Under the pieces are notes generated by a model. It was not told the origin of the DNA. It saw only the letters and a program-made list of their open reading frames with translations, and made no database searches. From Guadua angustifolia (Eukaryota; Streptophyta; Magnoliopsida; Poales; Poaceae), in the NCBI GenBank assembly GCA_036346375.1, contig JAYEVE010000689.1, forward strand, positions 1-64,000: 64,000 nt of DNA, written 5' to 3'. Position numbers and translations under genes: made by a program. Shown piece by piece: positions 33,451-45,830 of this stretch (positions within the stretch are counted from its first letter, which is position 1; each line of letters starts with the position of its first letter).

Positions 33451-33540
<90 letters not shown>

Positions 33541-33556
33541 ATCTCTCAAACCGTAT
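33371..33556. repeat. Right copy of repeat flanking HRD3 piece
   Basis: Direct copy of 30589-30720 with the same order: 'aaaactaagtcac', 'acctctctagtaaatagg', AT array, 'caatctct'. Confidence 0.85.
33456..33538. repeat. (AT) microsatellite, 83 bp
   Basis: An uninterrupted run of alternating A and T. The related array at 30682-30709 is 28 bases, so this one has expanded (or the other shrunk) since duplication. Confidence 0.98.
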
Positions 33557-35448
33557 GAGACATTCTAGCGAGCATCCTTAGATAACCAATCTTATTCAAC
33601 ACAACCATCTTCACATTCAATCTTATTCAACACATCACAATAAGTCCATCACAAGATTCAAGAGTATTACCAACAAGATTCAAGAATCAAGAATCAAACT
33701 TAGCATCGAATAATACAATCTTGGAACAACTTGATAAAACATGATTACAAAGAATTGGTCAATGACCAACTTGGTAGAACAATTGAAGCAAAGAACACAA
33801 TTCTTGTGCCTTCAAGAACATGTTGCTTTGTAGTTTAAATTGTGTAATTTTAGGTTTTGTAAGCTATAGTAAAGTTATAATTGCAAATTGGACAGCTTTA
33901 GTTTGGTTTCACTAGTGTCACATTAATTAAATAGAAGAAAAACTATTAAGATATTACAAACTGTTACATAAATGACATTTTTAAATTGATACCTAAATGT
34001 ACAATAGCTTCCTTCTATGACAAGGATTCACAAAAGGTGCCACCGTGGCACCTAAAACAATGGTTAGCATAAGTCATCATCTCGACAAAGTGATCCACAA
34101 ACTGTTACCTAAAGAAGGTCAAAGTCCTTGGGTTTTGAACTATGTTCGCTCCTCCAGTTCATCATCCGATTCGCCAAACTTTTCTCTCGAATTGTCCCAT
34201 GGCATGCTCAGATAAAGAAAAAACAAAACAATCCCTTAGCACCGTAAGCTCATATATAAGTTCATATCTGAATGAAGTTCATATATAAGTTTCTTGTGTA
34301 TTTTGAAGGAATTGAAATTACAATGTTTGCCTTAAAAATAAAACGTGCACTTTTATGACAATGGGGAAAGTTGGATCAATCTCTTCACAATGCGTCAGGC
34401 AATGCTTTTGAGAGGTAACAAGAAAAGAACCTAAGGACATGTTTATAATAGAAAAAGAAAAGATAATTAAGATGAATAGATAATGATAAAAATGACAAGT
34501 TGTGTATAAATTATTGAGATGACAGATTGTGTATAATTTATTGAGGTGATGAGTGTGCTAGGTAAATGCATCGACATTTAACGCTTACTAAATAAAATAG
34601 TACAATTAATAGTCAATAAATTATCTACAGACAAAGACACACATCCATGTCACGCATAGTGTCAAATTAGATAATGTTTGCCAAAATGTATTTGATTCCA
34701 TCCAAAGACCTTCCCGAGTAGTGGTGATATTCAAGCAGTATGTTTGTGCGTCTGTGCGAAAGTGCCCACTATAATAACAAAGATCACACTTGATGTGAGT
34801 TGCAACCAATGAAATTTTTCTTATTGAAATTTCAGGAAACAAACGAAGATCAAATGTATCTTATGCAAGATGCTAGTCGGATAATCATTAGTTCATTACT
34901 ACACTTGGGTATAATGGAGTCACTATACAAATTCCCAAACAAAGCAATCTGTTATAAATTGACATGAATTGCTAGTATCATGCATGCTTAAAGCTTTTTA
35001 ATAAACCCAACCATCTCACGCCATCATGGTTATTTTTCAATGCCAACACATGCTCTAATGAAGAAACAAGACATTGTACATGTAAATAAATGGCGGTCGG
35101 TGTAGCATACTAAAATACACCCCAAAATACAAACTAGATAGTGCTAACTATGTTTAAGTGTGTGCACAATATATGTGTGAAAAAAATACCTTTGGACGGT
35201 AAAACCCGATCAAGGTATGAGTTATCATCCAAAATATCTTCATTAGCACAATTCCTAAGCTTTGCATCATTTGTAATGACAACATCTCTTGTTCTATGAA
35301 CATGATTCAACCTGCATAGCACAATTCCTAAGTTTGCAAAGGAAGCTGTTAGATACAAATGCTCGATCGAATATACAACCGAATCGCATAGCTCAATCAA
35401 ATCCATTTGTTCACTTAAACTAGAGGAACAACTGGAGGAAGAACTCAC

Positions 35449-35770
35449 CGTGAGGTTCGATCCTACGGCCGGTGAAGACCCGTCGGCCACGCGGGTCCGG
35501 GATGGGGATGGCGGCGTGAAGCGGCAAGCGTCATGGGGTTCCGGCGAGCGGGCGAGGCTGGCAGGCCGGCGCCATGAAGCCGAGGAGGCGGGCGGGCGCG
35601 GCGAAGCGAAGCGCTGCCGCGTGGCCGCGGATGGTGGCGAGCGGGCGCTGCCGAATGGGAAGGCGGCAATGGAGGGCGGGCGGCGCTGGTCAGCATGGAG
35701 AGCAGCTACATGGGGCGGCGGGTGCGTGAGAGAGCGAAGACAGAGAGAGACGCCGCCGATCGGCTAGCCT
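35449..35770 (-). other. GC-rich exon-like block inside CACTA
   Basis: On the minus strand this GC-rich stretch is open (77 codons at 35696-35463; arginine/proline/alanine-rich, resembling a plastid or mitochondrial transit region) and meets a GT donor context ACG|GTGAGT at 35449/35448. It could be a second captured first exon, or the element's own 5' exon. No family is recognised. Confidence 0.35.
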
Positions 35771-36004
35771 TAAGTCGTGTATAAATTGCGTGCTGTCTTG
35801 GTTTTATACAATTTAAATAAATTCGTGGGTATTATCCTAAACCGTCAATTTAAGTACATAAATCAAATCGGTTTTTTGGCCCACGATTTAATTAAATTCG
35901 TGGGTTTTAATAAACCCATTTATTTATAATATATAAATTGCGGGTTTTTTGTGGCTCACTTAATTTAAAAACCCATTTAATTTTTCCACTTTCTTGTAGT
36001 GTTT

Positions 36005-38666
36005 GATAAACCACCAAGACGTATCTTTCATGAAAAACATAAATATGCTTCAAAATTCAGCGGTAGCGTCACAAGGTAAGCAAGCTTTCCTTTAGCAGAT
36101 GTTGCTATTCAACATCGGTGCCGGGGTTACCAGGCAACCGCCAAAAGAAGTGGCTTCGCAAGTTTACCACTACAAAGAACGACTTCGCAAAATTGCCACT
36201 TAAGTTGTGTACACATTGTTTACTCTGCCATTTTCTCCATTTTACTGATTTTTAATCCCTTTTCTCATTTTCAGCCGCTGAAAGGACTAAAGTGCCCCTC
36301 ACACCCTAGCCTCACATTCTGTCAAGATGTAATAAATATACATGAATATTTTCACTCCAAAAATGTTTCTAGATCATCAATTTCGGAGTGAAATGCATGT
36401 TTGTGAAGACAAATAATTGTGCACACGGAAGATGTCCAGCTAAATAGATTATCATCTCTCAAGCATATCTATTTGAGGACAATTCAAAATATAAAAAATA
36501 ATTGTGAGTTCACAGCTCACATTGCAATGACCTTGAGTTCACATCTCACTAAGCAATCAAAGATCTCCAAAATAAAATGCTTATAGAGTTCTGCATAGGG
36601 ATGGCGTATTTATCGAGCCAACTAATCACTCGATGCTGCTCATTTTCTCAACATGCTTTTAAGCTTTTCATTAGCTGCTACCAGCTCAGAGTGACACCAA
36701 CTTCATTGGCCGAGTGTCCTGCATCTGGAACCACCTGCATCCAGTGGAGGAGATGAGTTGGGCATCTTACTGATACATTTAGAAAGAGATGCCAGACCAG
36801 TATACATATTGCATGGCAGACCACATTGCCCAAGTTGAATCAGGAATTCAGAATGTGAAATAAATTCATGCTTAAGCTTATACAGATAGCAGGTGAGGAA
36901 AAAAGTGCTGAGCAGAAGAACTGAGTCGAATAATGGCAAGTCTGAGAATCAGATAATATTTCTTGCTCGTGTTAACAGATAAGGTGAACACATGTTATGT
37001 CTAGTTTTAAATCAGAAGATTGCAAGCAAATGGTAAAAAATGCCTTGTATTAACTGGAAATGAATTCTTTTGGTCCTCCAACTTCAGACTCCAGTCCCTT
37101 TCAGAAGATAGGACCAAAACTTTATGAATCGCTAACTTGGTTCCAAAACAAAGAAAATTGTATAACAACATAAAAGAAAAGGCATTGCATTAAACAGTAA
37201 AATTCTGCTTCAGGCCAAGATTTATGAAGATCCCAAGCAGACATTATAGGAAAGCAAACATCATACCGCCCATACAACATAATCACTAATCAGGTACAAA
37301 CACATCATGTTAGGAACTTCTTTTGCATGAAAAAATAATAGAAATATGAAGCATCAAGTTTCATTTACCAGGTTGAGGAACTATTGTTTAATAATGCCAC
37401 TTTTGCTAATTGATTTCTATCATGAAGGTTACATCTAAATTGTCCAGGAAAAGCAGAATAGCAAATATGCACAGATCCAGTCTTATTTCATTCTAAGTCT
37501 ATACACTTCACAACACAACATGTCAAGCTTGATACATAAAAGTTAATAATATTTGCTATTTTTCTCATGCGCAGACGCACTCATACAGTCATACCCACAT
37601 ATGAAAATGCATAATATCACAACTACAAAGCCTGAGGACAAATGTACCTGTACAATAAAAGCTTTAATATGTCGAATCTTGTCACAAACATCTCCAAAAT
37701 AAAAAGAGTTCACATCTCAAGAATAATTGGGAAGAAGCGCCTTCTCCCAACAAGAAAGCAAGACGGCTGCACATATATATGTTATCACATTTAGAAAAAG
37801 TCCTATAAACACAAATAAAAAAGGCACACCTAATTCATGTATCGAAGCACAAAATCATCGAGAGTTAATAAGGCAAATTACTCTTTTAATCTTCGCAATA
37901 CGGTCGTGCCATGGATAGCAAACTATTGATACATGATGTATACTGATTTGAGTTGTAACACAATACGGTTAATTGTAGACTACGGAAAAAAATTAACTTA
38001 GAACGAGAACACATGAGCCGATCCACAAAGGAACATATGGTCTGAAGTACCTTTTTAGCCATTGTATCTCTGAAGCAAAATTCCATTTTTTTTCTCGATA
38101 CATACCTAAAACTATGACCAAGAAAAAACTGCAAAGACGATGAGAAGTATGGTCAATCAAATCAACTAAAGCATTAGAAGTTATTGATGTCCATGCTTGA
38201 CTATTGATACAAACAAATTCATCTAATATCAAATACTAAGCTCAGAAAGATACAATCATTACATTATGCAAATCGACATGACATAAAAGATGCAAACAAT
38301 CCATCTAATAAATAATACTCATTTTAAAAAAGAAATGCCGCTCTCTACCAAAATATTAGAGATCGTAATAAATGTAAGGGCAGCCTAGAAAAATGTTGGA
38401 TACCTAGAAAATGTAAATCATTACAAAGCACTAATTTCCATGTGTGGCTCAAAAGGAAAGACTTGATATAAAGCTGAAGGGCCTCGATATCGCCTAAATA
38501 TAAAGCTCTTGAACAAAAAAAAGGAAATGCAATTACATAAAAGAAAATGTATTTATGTCTTACTTATACCGATTTATCTGCGGGTAGAAGACGAAGAAAC
38601 CATCGTGGTTGTGGGGAAGAGGATGGGTAGAGGACTACACGACAACATTTCCCGACTCTATTACCA
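36005..38666. other. Non-coding DNA around a worn gene piece
   Basis: Apart from the fragment listed at 36640-37692, no coding region is evident. The DNA is AT-rich and has the look of intron or 3' flank. The phrase 'agttcacatctca' occurs at about 36,535 and 37,708. Confidence 0.4.
36640..37692 (-). pseudogene. Unrecognised two-exon gene fragment
   Basis: On the minus strand a small exon near 37692-37645 reads GDVCDKIRHIKAFIVQ and ends in a GT donor; a second, 36850 down to about 36650, reads LGQCGLPCNMYTGLASLSKC then ISKMPNSSPPLDAGGSR, followed after two frame changes by VAANEKLKSMLRK. The low-complexity-free, coding-like sequence suggests the 3' end of a real gene, but I cannot name the family. 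The acceptor of the second piece is not consensus and the frame is broken. It could belong with the exon-like block at 51455-51960 if the Tat element inserted in an intron. Confidence 0.4.
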
Positions 38667-39664
38667 TGATCCGGTTTCGGCCCTACTTGATCGTCGGCGT
38701 ATTCCACTGCGGGCCGGAGGATCTTGCACCGGGTTTAGTTCGGAAGGAGGCGTCTTGGCGGCTGCTAAACCTAGAGGGTGAAAACCCTAGGACTCCTACG
38801 AAGGATTCCGGCGTCCATGAGCTGCGGATGACACCAAGATTTTACCCGTGTTCGGGCCCCTTTGGCTCGGGTAATAGTCTTACTTCTGCTAGATTGTTTT
38901 TGAGAAGGTGTCAAGCTAATACAAAGCTCTTGAGTTATAAGTTCTTTCCTCTCAATTCTGTCCCCTTTTCCCATGCACGGAGGCCCTTATATAGGCAGAG
39001 CTAGCAAGGAGTAGGTAAAAGGGAAGTCCTCATACATTACTACTCCTTCTGTCTTTGTCCTGTTCCTCCGGCCTCATTAAATGCTTACGCGTGCCTTTGC
39101 GATCCATGGGATGGGACCACTTTGCGACAGTAGGTGAGCGTCGAGAAGGAATGGGCTTGTTGCGTAAACCTTGCAGGTGATAAGCTGCGCTGGCGAACTT
39201 CCGTTCGACATGGTGCGGTAGTGGAAGGCAGCCGAGGTAAGCCCGCTGCGCTCCACCTCTTTGCGCGCTAGCTGGCGTCGCCAAGCGCCACGATGGGCGG
39301 CGAAAGGCGAGCGAGGCGTGCGCCACGCTGCTCACCGGGCGCCACGTGACCGAACGGCCTTTGGCCCGGGCGCGTGATCGCCCGCCGGTTGCCGCCACGT
39401 GGTGGCGCGTAGCGGGCAGTGACGCGTGCTTCGCCCACCTTTCGCCGGGCGCCACGTGGACCGGACGCTGGCGGTGGGCGTGATCGCCCGCCGTTGCCAA
39501 GCCGCCACGTAGCTGGGCGCGGGTGAGCAGGCGTGCTCACCCACCTGCCGGGCGCCACGTGGGCACGCCTTTGGCCGGCGGGCGTGTCGCCACGCGATTG
39601 CCGAGCCACCACACGGATTGTACGTTATGCGGTGGAAGGGTACCCTAGCGTATAATCTGTTGTG
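38667..39664 (-). repeat. 3' LTR of the Tat element
   Basis: Direct repeat of the right-hand LTR, sharing 'gggtttagttcggaaggagg', 'gacaccaagattttaccc' and 'ggtaccctagcgtataatct'. A minus-strand TATA box (plus-strand CTTATATAGGC) is at about 38,990-39,000. The GC-rich half (39,240-39,610) is a minisatellite with four CACGTG sites. The left boundary is placed to within about 25 bases only. Confidence 0.82.
39240..39610. repeat. G-box-bearing minisatellite in 3' LTR
   Basis: Irregular units of about 50-100 bases repeat 'cgccgggcgccacgtgg', 'gtgatcgcccgccggttgcc' and 'gccgccacgt'. CACGTG is intact at 39343, 39396, 39453 and 39556. The same array is in the other LTR. Confidence 0.85.
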
Positions 39665-39979
39665 AGTTTCTTGCACTGTCCTAGAGCCGCGACCTATAGC
39701 GCTTTTTAGAACCTTCATTTAATGCACTTAATGCTCGGCGCTCTTGGCGGGGCCACTACTCATGAGGGTCTGACCGCCGGTTTCAGCAGCGTATCCTCTG
39801 ATTTTCCTTAGGGCAAAACGGCGCATAATTTCGCCTTTTCGCGAACAGCCCGGCGCGTAAGTGCGCATATATAGATGCATATGTATCGAGTGGTTTCCAT
39901 ATACATTTTTCTTGTGCACTTTTGCTTTCTTGTTCTTTTCGCCTCTTTTTCCCAAAGCTCTTCGTCTTCTTGATCCACC

Positions 39980-42210
39980 ATGGTGAACCCCATTCCAAGC
40001 CTCTCTGTTGGACGCCACCGCCGTGAATCGGATAGGGATCATCGCTACGGAAGGCACCTTCCGAAATACGTCAAGGGATCGCCACGCCTGTGTGCCTCTC
40101 CGGCGAGATAAATCCCGCACACAGGCCATGATGGCGGGCCTTCTTCCACCCTTTTCCGAGTTTTTTCTCACCGTCCTCCACTTCTACTTAAATCCATCAT
40201 CTTCATCTCACCCCCCAACTCTATCATCTTCCTCGCCATCTTCGCACCTCAGTGAAATGTTCATGGGGTGATGCCAACCTTCTTCTCTTCCGCCATTTCT
40301 TCATTCTGCGCGCGCCAATGACGCGGCAGTAGTGGGGAGTTGCTATTTCGCCTTGAGCAGGATGGCCTCCGCTATATTCCTTCGGCCGAGCAGGTCAAGC
40401 TGGAGGACATGGCGCAGCGATTGGCAGTACATCCGGGAGATGACAATGAATCGGCATACTGGGTGCCACGGAGTGGCGCGCCAGAATCGAAGGAGCTTCG
40501 CGGTCGAAGGCGGCAAAGCTCGCGCAATGGCAGCCTGCCGCAGGCGCGGGGCCGGATCAACGGCGGGCTGGTAGCGGGACTACGGCGGAGGATCGGCCCT
40601 CTTCGCCAGGCGCGTCCGGCCTTCATGGCAAGATACCGCGGCGACAACGACCGACGCCATGTGGCGGCGTAAGTCCTTGTCTTCTTCTAGTTTCCTTTAA
40701 GCACATGTTTTTCTGCGGCTTCCTACCAACCGACCGCCATCTTTTTCCCTTTCGCGACGGCGAGAGCAACTTGAGAGCCAAACTCAGGCGGTGGCTTGCC
40801 GCTCGATCTGCCGGTTGCCCAATCGCGCGCTTTTTCAGCCGGACGCCGGCCTTCGCCGACTGGAGCCGCGGGCGCCCTCGGATCGTCGGTGCTCCGCCGA
40901 TGGACTCCACTTCGGGCGGCCGTGATCCCGCCCGTGGGCCGGCGGTGATCGGGGGCGTGCACGCCAGCGCATCGACGTGCATGAGCAGCTGACCCGTCGT
41001 TGCCGACACCACGGGCCTCGGACCCTAAGAGGTCGCCATGACCGCACCGCCACCGCTTAGCTTCGTAGTGGCAGTACCCTTCAAGGGACGGGGGCAGAGG
41101 CGCCGCCAGGCGACTTCACCTCACGTGGCCGCCTTCCAGCAACACCGGCTCCGGAGCCTTTACTAATCCGTTACCTTCTCCTCGCCGGCGACAACCTTGG
41201 CCAGCGGAGCCAGAGCCACCGCTCAGCAGAGTGGCCTCACGCTCCGACGGCCGGCTGAGCTTGAGGGCGCCACCAAGCGGCCCCTCGAAACGCGCTAAGG
41301 GTGCTAACACCCCGGCGCCACCAAAGCAACCGGAGGCCTTCACGCGGCGCCTCGCCGCCGCCACGCCCAGTCGCGAGACACTCTTGCAGGCGCCGCCGGA
41401 GGTCTCAAGCCCCTCGCGCCGCCCTTGTCTGCCCGGCCCGCTGGCTTCGTGAACTCTTCACTGTAACGACATGCGCAGCGGCACTAGGGTGCCGTTCTTC
41501 CGCCGCCTCAAGCATGGTGCCCGGACATTAACAGACTGCTCTCGGTGGCGAAATGGAAGCGGAGCAGGAGAGGGCGCAGCGAGCCGGGCGCAGAGAGACC
41601 AACCACGAGCAGCAATCTGCGTGCCAGGCAACGGCCGAGACACGGCGAGAGAAAGGGCGGCCTTGCCAAGACCTCCGGAACTTGAATCCTTCCGGTTGCG
41701 GCGCAACCTCGCGATCATCTTTGAAGAAGGCGTTCCGGCGCACCAAGAGGTGCTGGAACCCGCCAGATGTGACGTTGAAGCGTGCCTGGAGGACTCGGCG
41801 CTTCAATTTGCTCACGCGACCAACCAGGCGCGAGGCGCTCGAGAGACTCCCGCCTTCACGCTTCGCTCCGCCACGAATGACGCGGTCGCGATCATGGCGC
41901 GACCTACATCGCGCCTGGCTTCTTTGCGCTACCGCGATCGCTGATCCCATGACGGTGGTGGCGTCGAAAGCAGCGCTGCGACGCGGCTCGGCCAGGCCGG
42001 CGCTTGTGCGGCGCTGCGCACGAACACGGGATCTTTGCAGTGGAAGCGACCCGGCCATGGATGTCTCCACCCTCTCGGCCGCGAAGGTGGGGCGATGATG
42101 AACTTGACTTTGGCGAGGGCGAGGAGGAAGGCGACTTTCTTCTTTTTTTGTTATGCTTGCCGATGAACACCGTCCGTAAAGACCTTGGACAACTTTTGGA
42201 TGAATGTTAG
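39980..42210 (+). pseudogene. Antisense accessory ORF of the Tat element
   Basis: On the plus strand, opposite to gag-pol, the frames read LLPPFSEFFLTVLHFYL (about 40,140-40,190) and, shifted, VGSCYFAL...WRSDWQYIREMTM (about 40,333-40,440), the typical layout of PF04195 ('putative gypsy type transposon'). A splice donor context GGCG|GTAAGT lies at about 40,671. Further downstream the frames (41,470-42,100) are charged and helix-like, as in the coiled-coil C-terminal half of these proteins. Frame changes prevent a single reading. The role of these antisense proteins is unknown; the family occurs in Tat elements of many plants. Confidence 0.75.
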
Positions 42211-43588
42211 ATGTTTAATCGTTATTCATGTGTTTGCTTATTTTCGCATGATTGAATCCGTTACATTTGCTTGTTAGATGGCCGTCATTCGGCTTAGGCA
42301 AAACGCCTTTAAAGACGCCTAAATTAGGGTAGCGTTTCTAAGTCCTGCCAAATGATTTTATGTGCCCGTTGCGATCGCAAGCATAGATTCACGCGACCAC
42401 ATAAACGTGAGGCGGAAAATGGCCTTAGGTCGAATAAGGAAGCAGGACAACTGCCAAGCCCTAGCGTCAAGTTTCGCTGCGAGATTATCGCAAGTTTCGC
42501 CTTCCGGAACTTAGCCCGATGATCGCCGAGAATGCACCACGCGTAACGTGGCGAGGCAAACAAGTTTTCGGAAGTGCCCTTAGGCCAGCAACACTCAACG
42601 GAGCGACCGGTGCTGTAGCAGAGCCAACCCGAGGCGTGTTGTCTGCAGAGGCGCGGTGCCCAGCGACACTCCGATAACTTCGGCCTCGCCAGACGTTAAC
42701 ACTTTAGCACATCTTCGTCTATCATGCGGGTCCGCTGGTCTCAACGCTTGCGACAATCACGCGTAGCTTCGACCCATCTTAGGATATGATCGTAAGGAAA
42801 TGGCCAAAAATGCGGTATAGAACGCTTATCTTGTTTATATGTCGCGGACAAAAGAACTTGGGCTGCGGCGGCAATTAGAGACGCAGGCGGCGACCCCAAA
42901 CATGGGCGACCGCCAGTCGACGGGCGACCAGCCTAAGGTATGCAGGCGCGGTTTGAACAGACCGGCGGCGGCCCCCAAGCCATCAGGCGACCAGCGAAGA
43001 TGCAGGGCTTTTCGTGAAAATAAGCCAACACTTTTATGCTTACCTGCTTGGCGCCTGAGGCGACTCAATGGAAAGGTGAGCAAACACGGAAGGGCATCAC
43101 GCAAGGTAAGCCCAAAACATTCTAAGTTCAGCATGAAGTGTCACTGCCCGCCTTGTTTGGATTCTAAGTCCTTGTGAACTGCCAGAAATCGAGCATGACG
43201 CCATGTGCCAAAGCGAGTTTTCTGGGGTGGCATCGGGTCAGCGGTGCTGGCATGTGACGACCCAGCGGTTGCAGAGAGCCATCCGAGGTGTCGAGCAGCG
43301 TTTGAGCACCGTACCAGCCCCCGATGCGCCGGGCTAAGTGTACCTGAGCGCCGTGGATCGCCATGGATTTCACGAAGAATTAGCAAATGCACGGAACCAG
43401 CGACATATATGCGCATCGCGCCACTCAAAGCACAACAAAAAGGCGATAATGGTGAAGCAAAAAAGCTTTCTGAAAGGCAATGACCTCCTTGATCGCCAAA
43501 GTGATCGCCGACCGGTAGGAAGAGGGGCGTACCTCGAGGTCGACGAGGAGCAAGCTGCTGGTACCTAATTCCCTTAAGGATAGAACTT
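42211..43588. other. Tat spacer between integrase and antisense ORF
   Basis: The stretch is open in several frames on both strands but without recognisable domains. The phrase 'ggcgaccagc' and relatives recur near 42,900-43,000. It corresponds to the variable non-coding segment seen in this lineage. Confidence 0.4.
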
Positions 43589-44720
43589 TCATGATAGCTC
43601 AATGTTGTAGGAGTTCGCCTCCTCGCCGTCCTCGATGGCTAACCGGACCGCCCGGCGAGAATCTGAGACCACCTTGAAGGGCCCTCCCATCGGGAGCGGC
43701 TTATGTAACCGACGTAAGTCTGATTTTTGCGTAAGACTAGGTGCGCCTTGCCGCTCTCTCTCGAGACCCGGGTCGCTGTGGTATCGCTGAGGCTTTCGCG
43801 ATAACAGGCGGCGCAAGAAGGCGGCCCGATCACCGACTTCCTCCGGAGGTTAACCTCTTCTCGCACGGAGATCTTCTTGGTCCTCTTCATTGAAAGCGGA
43901 GAGCTTGGAGCCGGCGGCGATTTCGGAGGAGAAGCGGCTTGGCGCCATACACCAAAAAGAAGGGTGTCTCGCGGTCGCGCGGCTAGGCGTGGTCGCGGCG
44001 ACCACAGCCTGCGGTAGGGAGTTCTTCCGTCCATCTTGTACCCCGCTTGTGGAGTCGATCAAACGCCCTTGTCTTAAGACCCTTTAGTACCAGTAGCGTT
44101 GGCGGCTTTCGCTTGACCATTGCTCATGGGATGGGCCACAAAGCGAAACATACCTTGGTGCCCATCTCTTCGCGAAATTCCGAGAAAAAGCTGCACGGTG
44201 AAGCGGGTGCCGTTGTCGGTGATGATGCGTTAGCGACTCCATGGGTGAAGATCCCGCATGAACTTAACGGTGGCGGCGCCGTGATGGTTCCGCATTGCCT
44301 CGGCCTCGACCCACTTGGTGAACTTGTCGATAGCGACAAAGAGGTGGGTGAACCCCTGTGGCCTGGGCGCGGACCCGGGATATATCGGCCCCGGACGCGA
44401 CGGCCGGAGAGCGGAATGGTTTGCGAGCTTAAGGCTGGTCGGTGGGTTTGCTGGCGAAGAAGCCCGACAAGCGCTGCGTCCTCACCGGCTTCGCAAGCAT
44501 CCCGGAGGCGGTAGGCCAATAAAATCCTGGCGAAACGCCTTGCCGACTAGAGTTCGTACGGGGACATATGGCTCCCTTTGCGCCGCCCATGGATATCGAG
44601 AAGCGGCTGCCCCCCTCTTCCCGAAAGTGATGCACCCGGTAGAACTCCGTTTACGCTTCTGGCGATATAGGTCCCCACCTACAGTATAGCACTTGGCCTT
44701 CGTGCAATCTTCTCGGTGAG
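43589..44720 (-). pseudogene. pol: Tat integrase, frameshifted
   Basis: On the minus strand, in pieces: RPALSSQTIPLS near 44,450, the GIFTHGVANASS / FREEMGTKVCFA block near 44,290-44,150 (around the second catalytic aspartate and glutamate zone), SRATARHPSFW and SEIAAGS near 43,960-43,910, and the C-terminal KVVSDSRRAVRL at about 43,650. The match is to gypsy integrases with the Tat-type tail. Frequent one-base shifts break the frame, so the catalytic triad cannot be read in one line. Confidence 0.8.
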
Positions 44721-45173
44721 GCATCATCGTCGAGGATCACTTGGTCACGCAGAAGGCGGGATAGGGTCCATCCATCGATCTTCACGCCAAGGGTGGCGAC
44801 CACTCGGTGCTCGCTGGGTACTCAATGGGCGAGCTTTCCCCTGGTCTTGCCTCGCAGACCTGCCAATCTTCCCTCCGGACACAGGGAAATTTGAGGCGAA
44901 CCGTTGCCTTCCTCCCTGAATTGAAGGTCGTGACGGTAGCTGCACCGCCTTCCCCCTGAAGCCGGCGGCATGACCTTGCCGTCGTCCCCACGGACCGGGG
45001 AGGCCGCACAGCGACACCATCATCCCCACCGATAATCGTGGGCTGCGATGGGCGGTCGCGGTAGTCTTTCTTCAAGACCCCGACCGGAGCAGGGAGCCCT
45101 TGAGGATGCAAGTTTGGGACAAACCGTCCATGAAGGTGATTATCCGCCGAGGGACATGAGTATACCCAGACCT

Positions 45174-45830
45174 TCAAAATGGCGCTCCATTCTTGGGACC
45201 TCTGCTGTCGCCGCCATGGTGGGGTCGGAACATTGGAACTCCTTTAAGTGCTTGATTAATGACCAGCAGGAGTCTCCCTTGACTTAGAGCGCGATGCCCA
45301 ACGCCGGCGATCACGCGACCGCCGCCAGAACCTTCATATTCAGCAATGTTGGTGGTGGCCTTGAATTCGAGGCGACCACGTCTTTGGAGGGTATCACCGG
45401 TCGGGAGACGGGACAACTTGACCCAGCGCCTTCCGGCTGAAGGATCCATCAAAGAATAACGTCCGGGGAAGGCACGCGGTGCTTCTTCGGCCGGAGTGGC
45501 GAGAGTCCACTCGGCGGCGAACTCCGCCAACTTTTGACTCTTGATAGCGGTGCGGGGCACAAATTTGATGTTGAATTCCCGGCTCCATCGACCATTTAGC
45601 AATCGCGACCTTGGCTTCACGATTGTGGAGGATTTCCGCGAAGGGGTAGGCCGTGACGGCGGTGATTTTCGCCACGAAAATAGTGCCGCAGACTTTTACG
45701 GGCGCAACCCGGGGACCGTGATCTGACATCTTCGAGCTTGAGGATCCGAAGTTTACGCTTCATGCAATACCTTCTTGATGTAGTAAACCCGGCCGGGCGC
45801 CTTCCCTCTCGCGACCAACCTCATGCTTAC
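45174..45830 (-). pseudogene. pol: Tat double RNase H region
   Basis: The end of the first RNase H reads REFNIKFVPRTAIKSQKLAE and FAAEWTLA (about 45,580-45,500). A second RNase H of archaeal type follows with FDGSFSRKALGQVV (near 45,440 in a shifted frame), LEFKATTNIAEYE (about 45,375-45,335) and LLLVINQALKG (about 45,260). The presence of two RNase H domains in a row is diagnostic for the Tat clade. Frames are interrupted. Confidence 0.85.

Larger units (their letters stand above)
32507..35448. other. CACTA interior without recognisable gene
   Basis: Apart from the direct repeat and long AT microsatellite near 33.4-33.5 kb, I see no exon continuing HRD3 upstream and no other coding match. 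The stretch 33,590-33,800 is rich in 'caagattcaagaatcaa'-type simple sequence. Short open frames here look random. Confidence 0.5.
29761..36001. mobile_element. CACTA element carrying HRD3 gene piece
   Basis: The left end reads CACTACAAGAAATAGGG and the right end, reverse complemented, CACTACAAGAAAGTGG: a 12-base perfect match. TTT flanks both ends (29758-29760 and 36002-36004), the 3-bp duplication. Sub-terminal zones at both ends are filled with a motif around ACCCACGAATTTAATTAAAT in both orientations. No transposase was seen. The 6,241-bp element holds a three-exon HRD3 fragment, a copia LTR fragment, two AT microsatellites and a GC-rich exon-like block. Confidence 0.93.

Noticed and set aside
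35450..35767. Plus-strand 105-codon frame
   Set aside because: Arginine/glycine-rich frame opposite a GC-rich exon-like block; composition effect with no recognisable domain.
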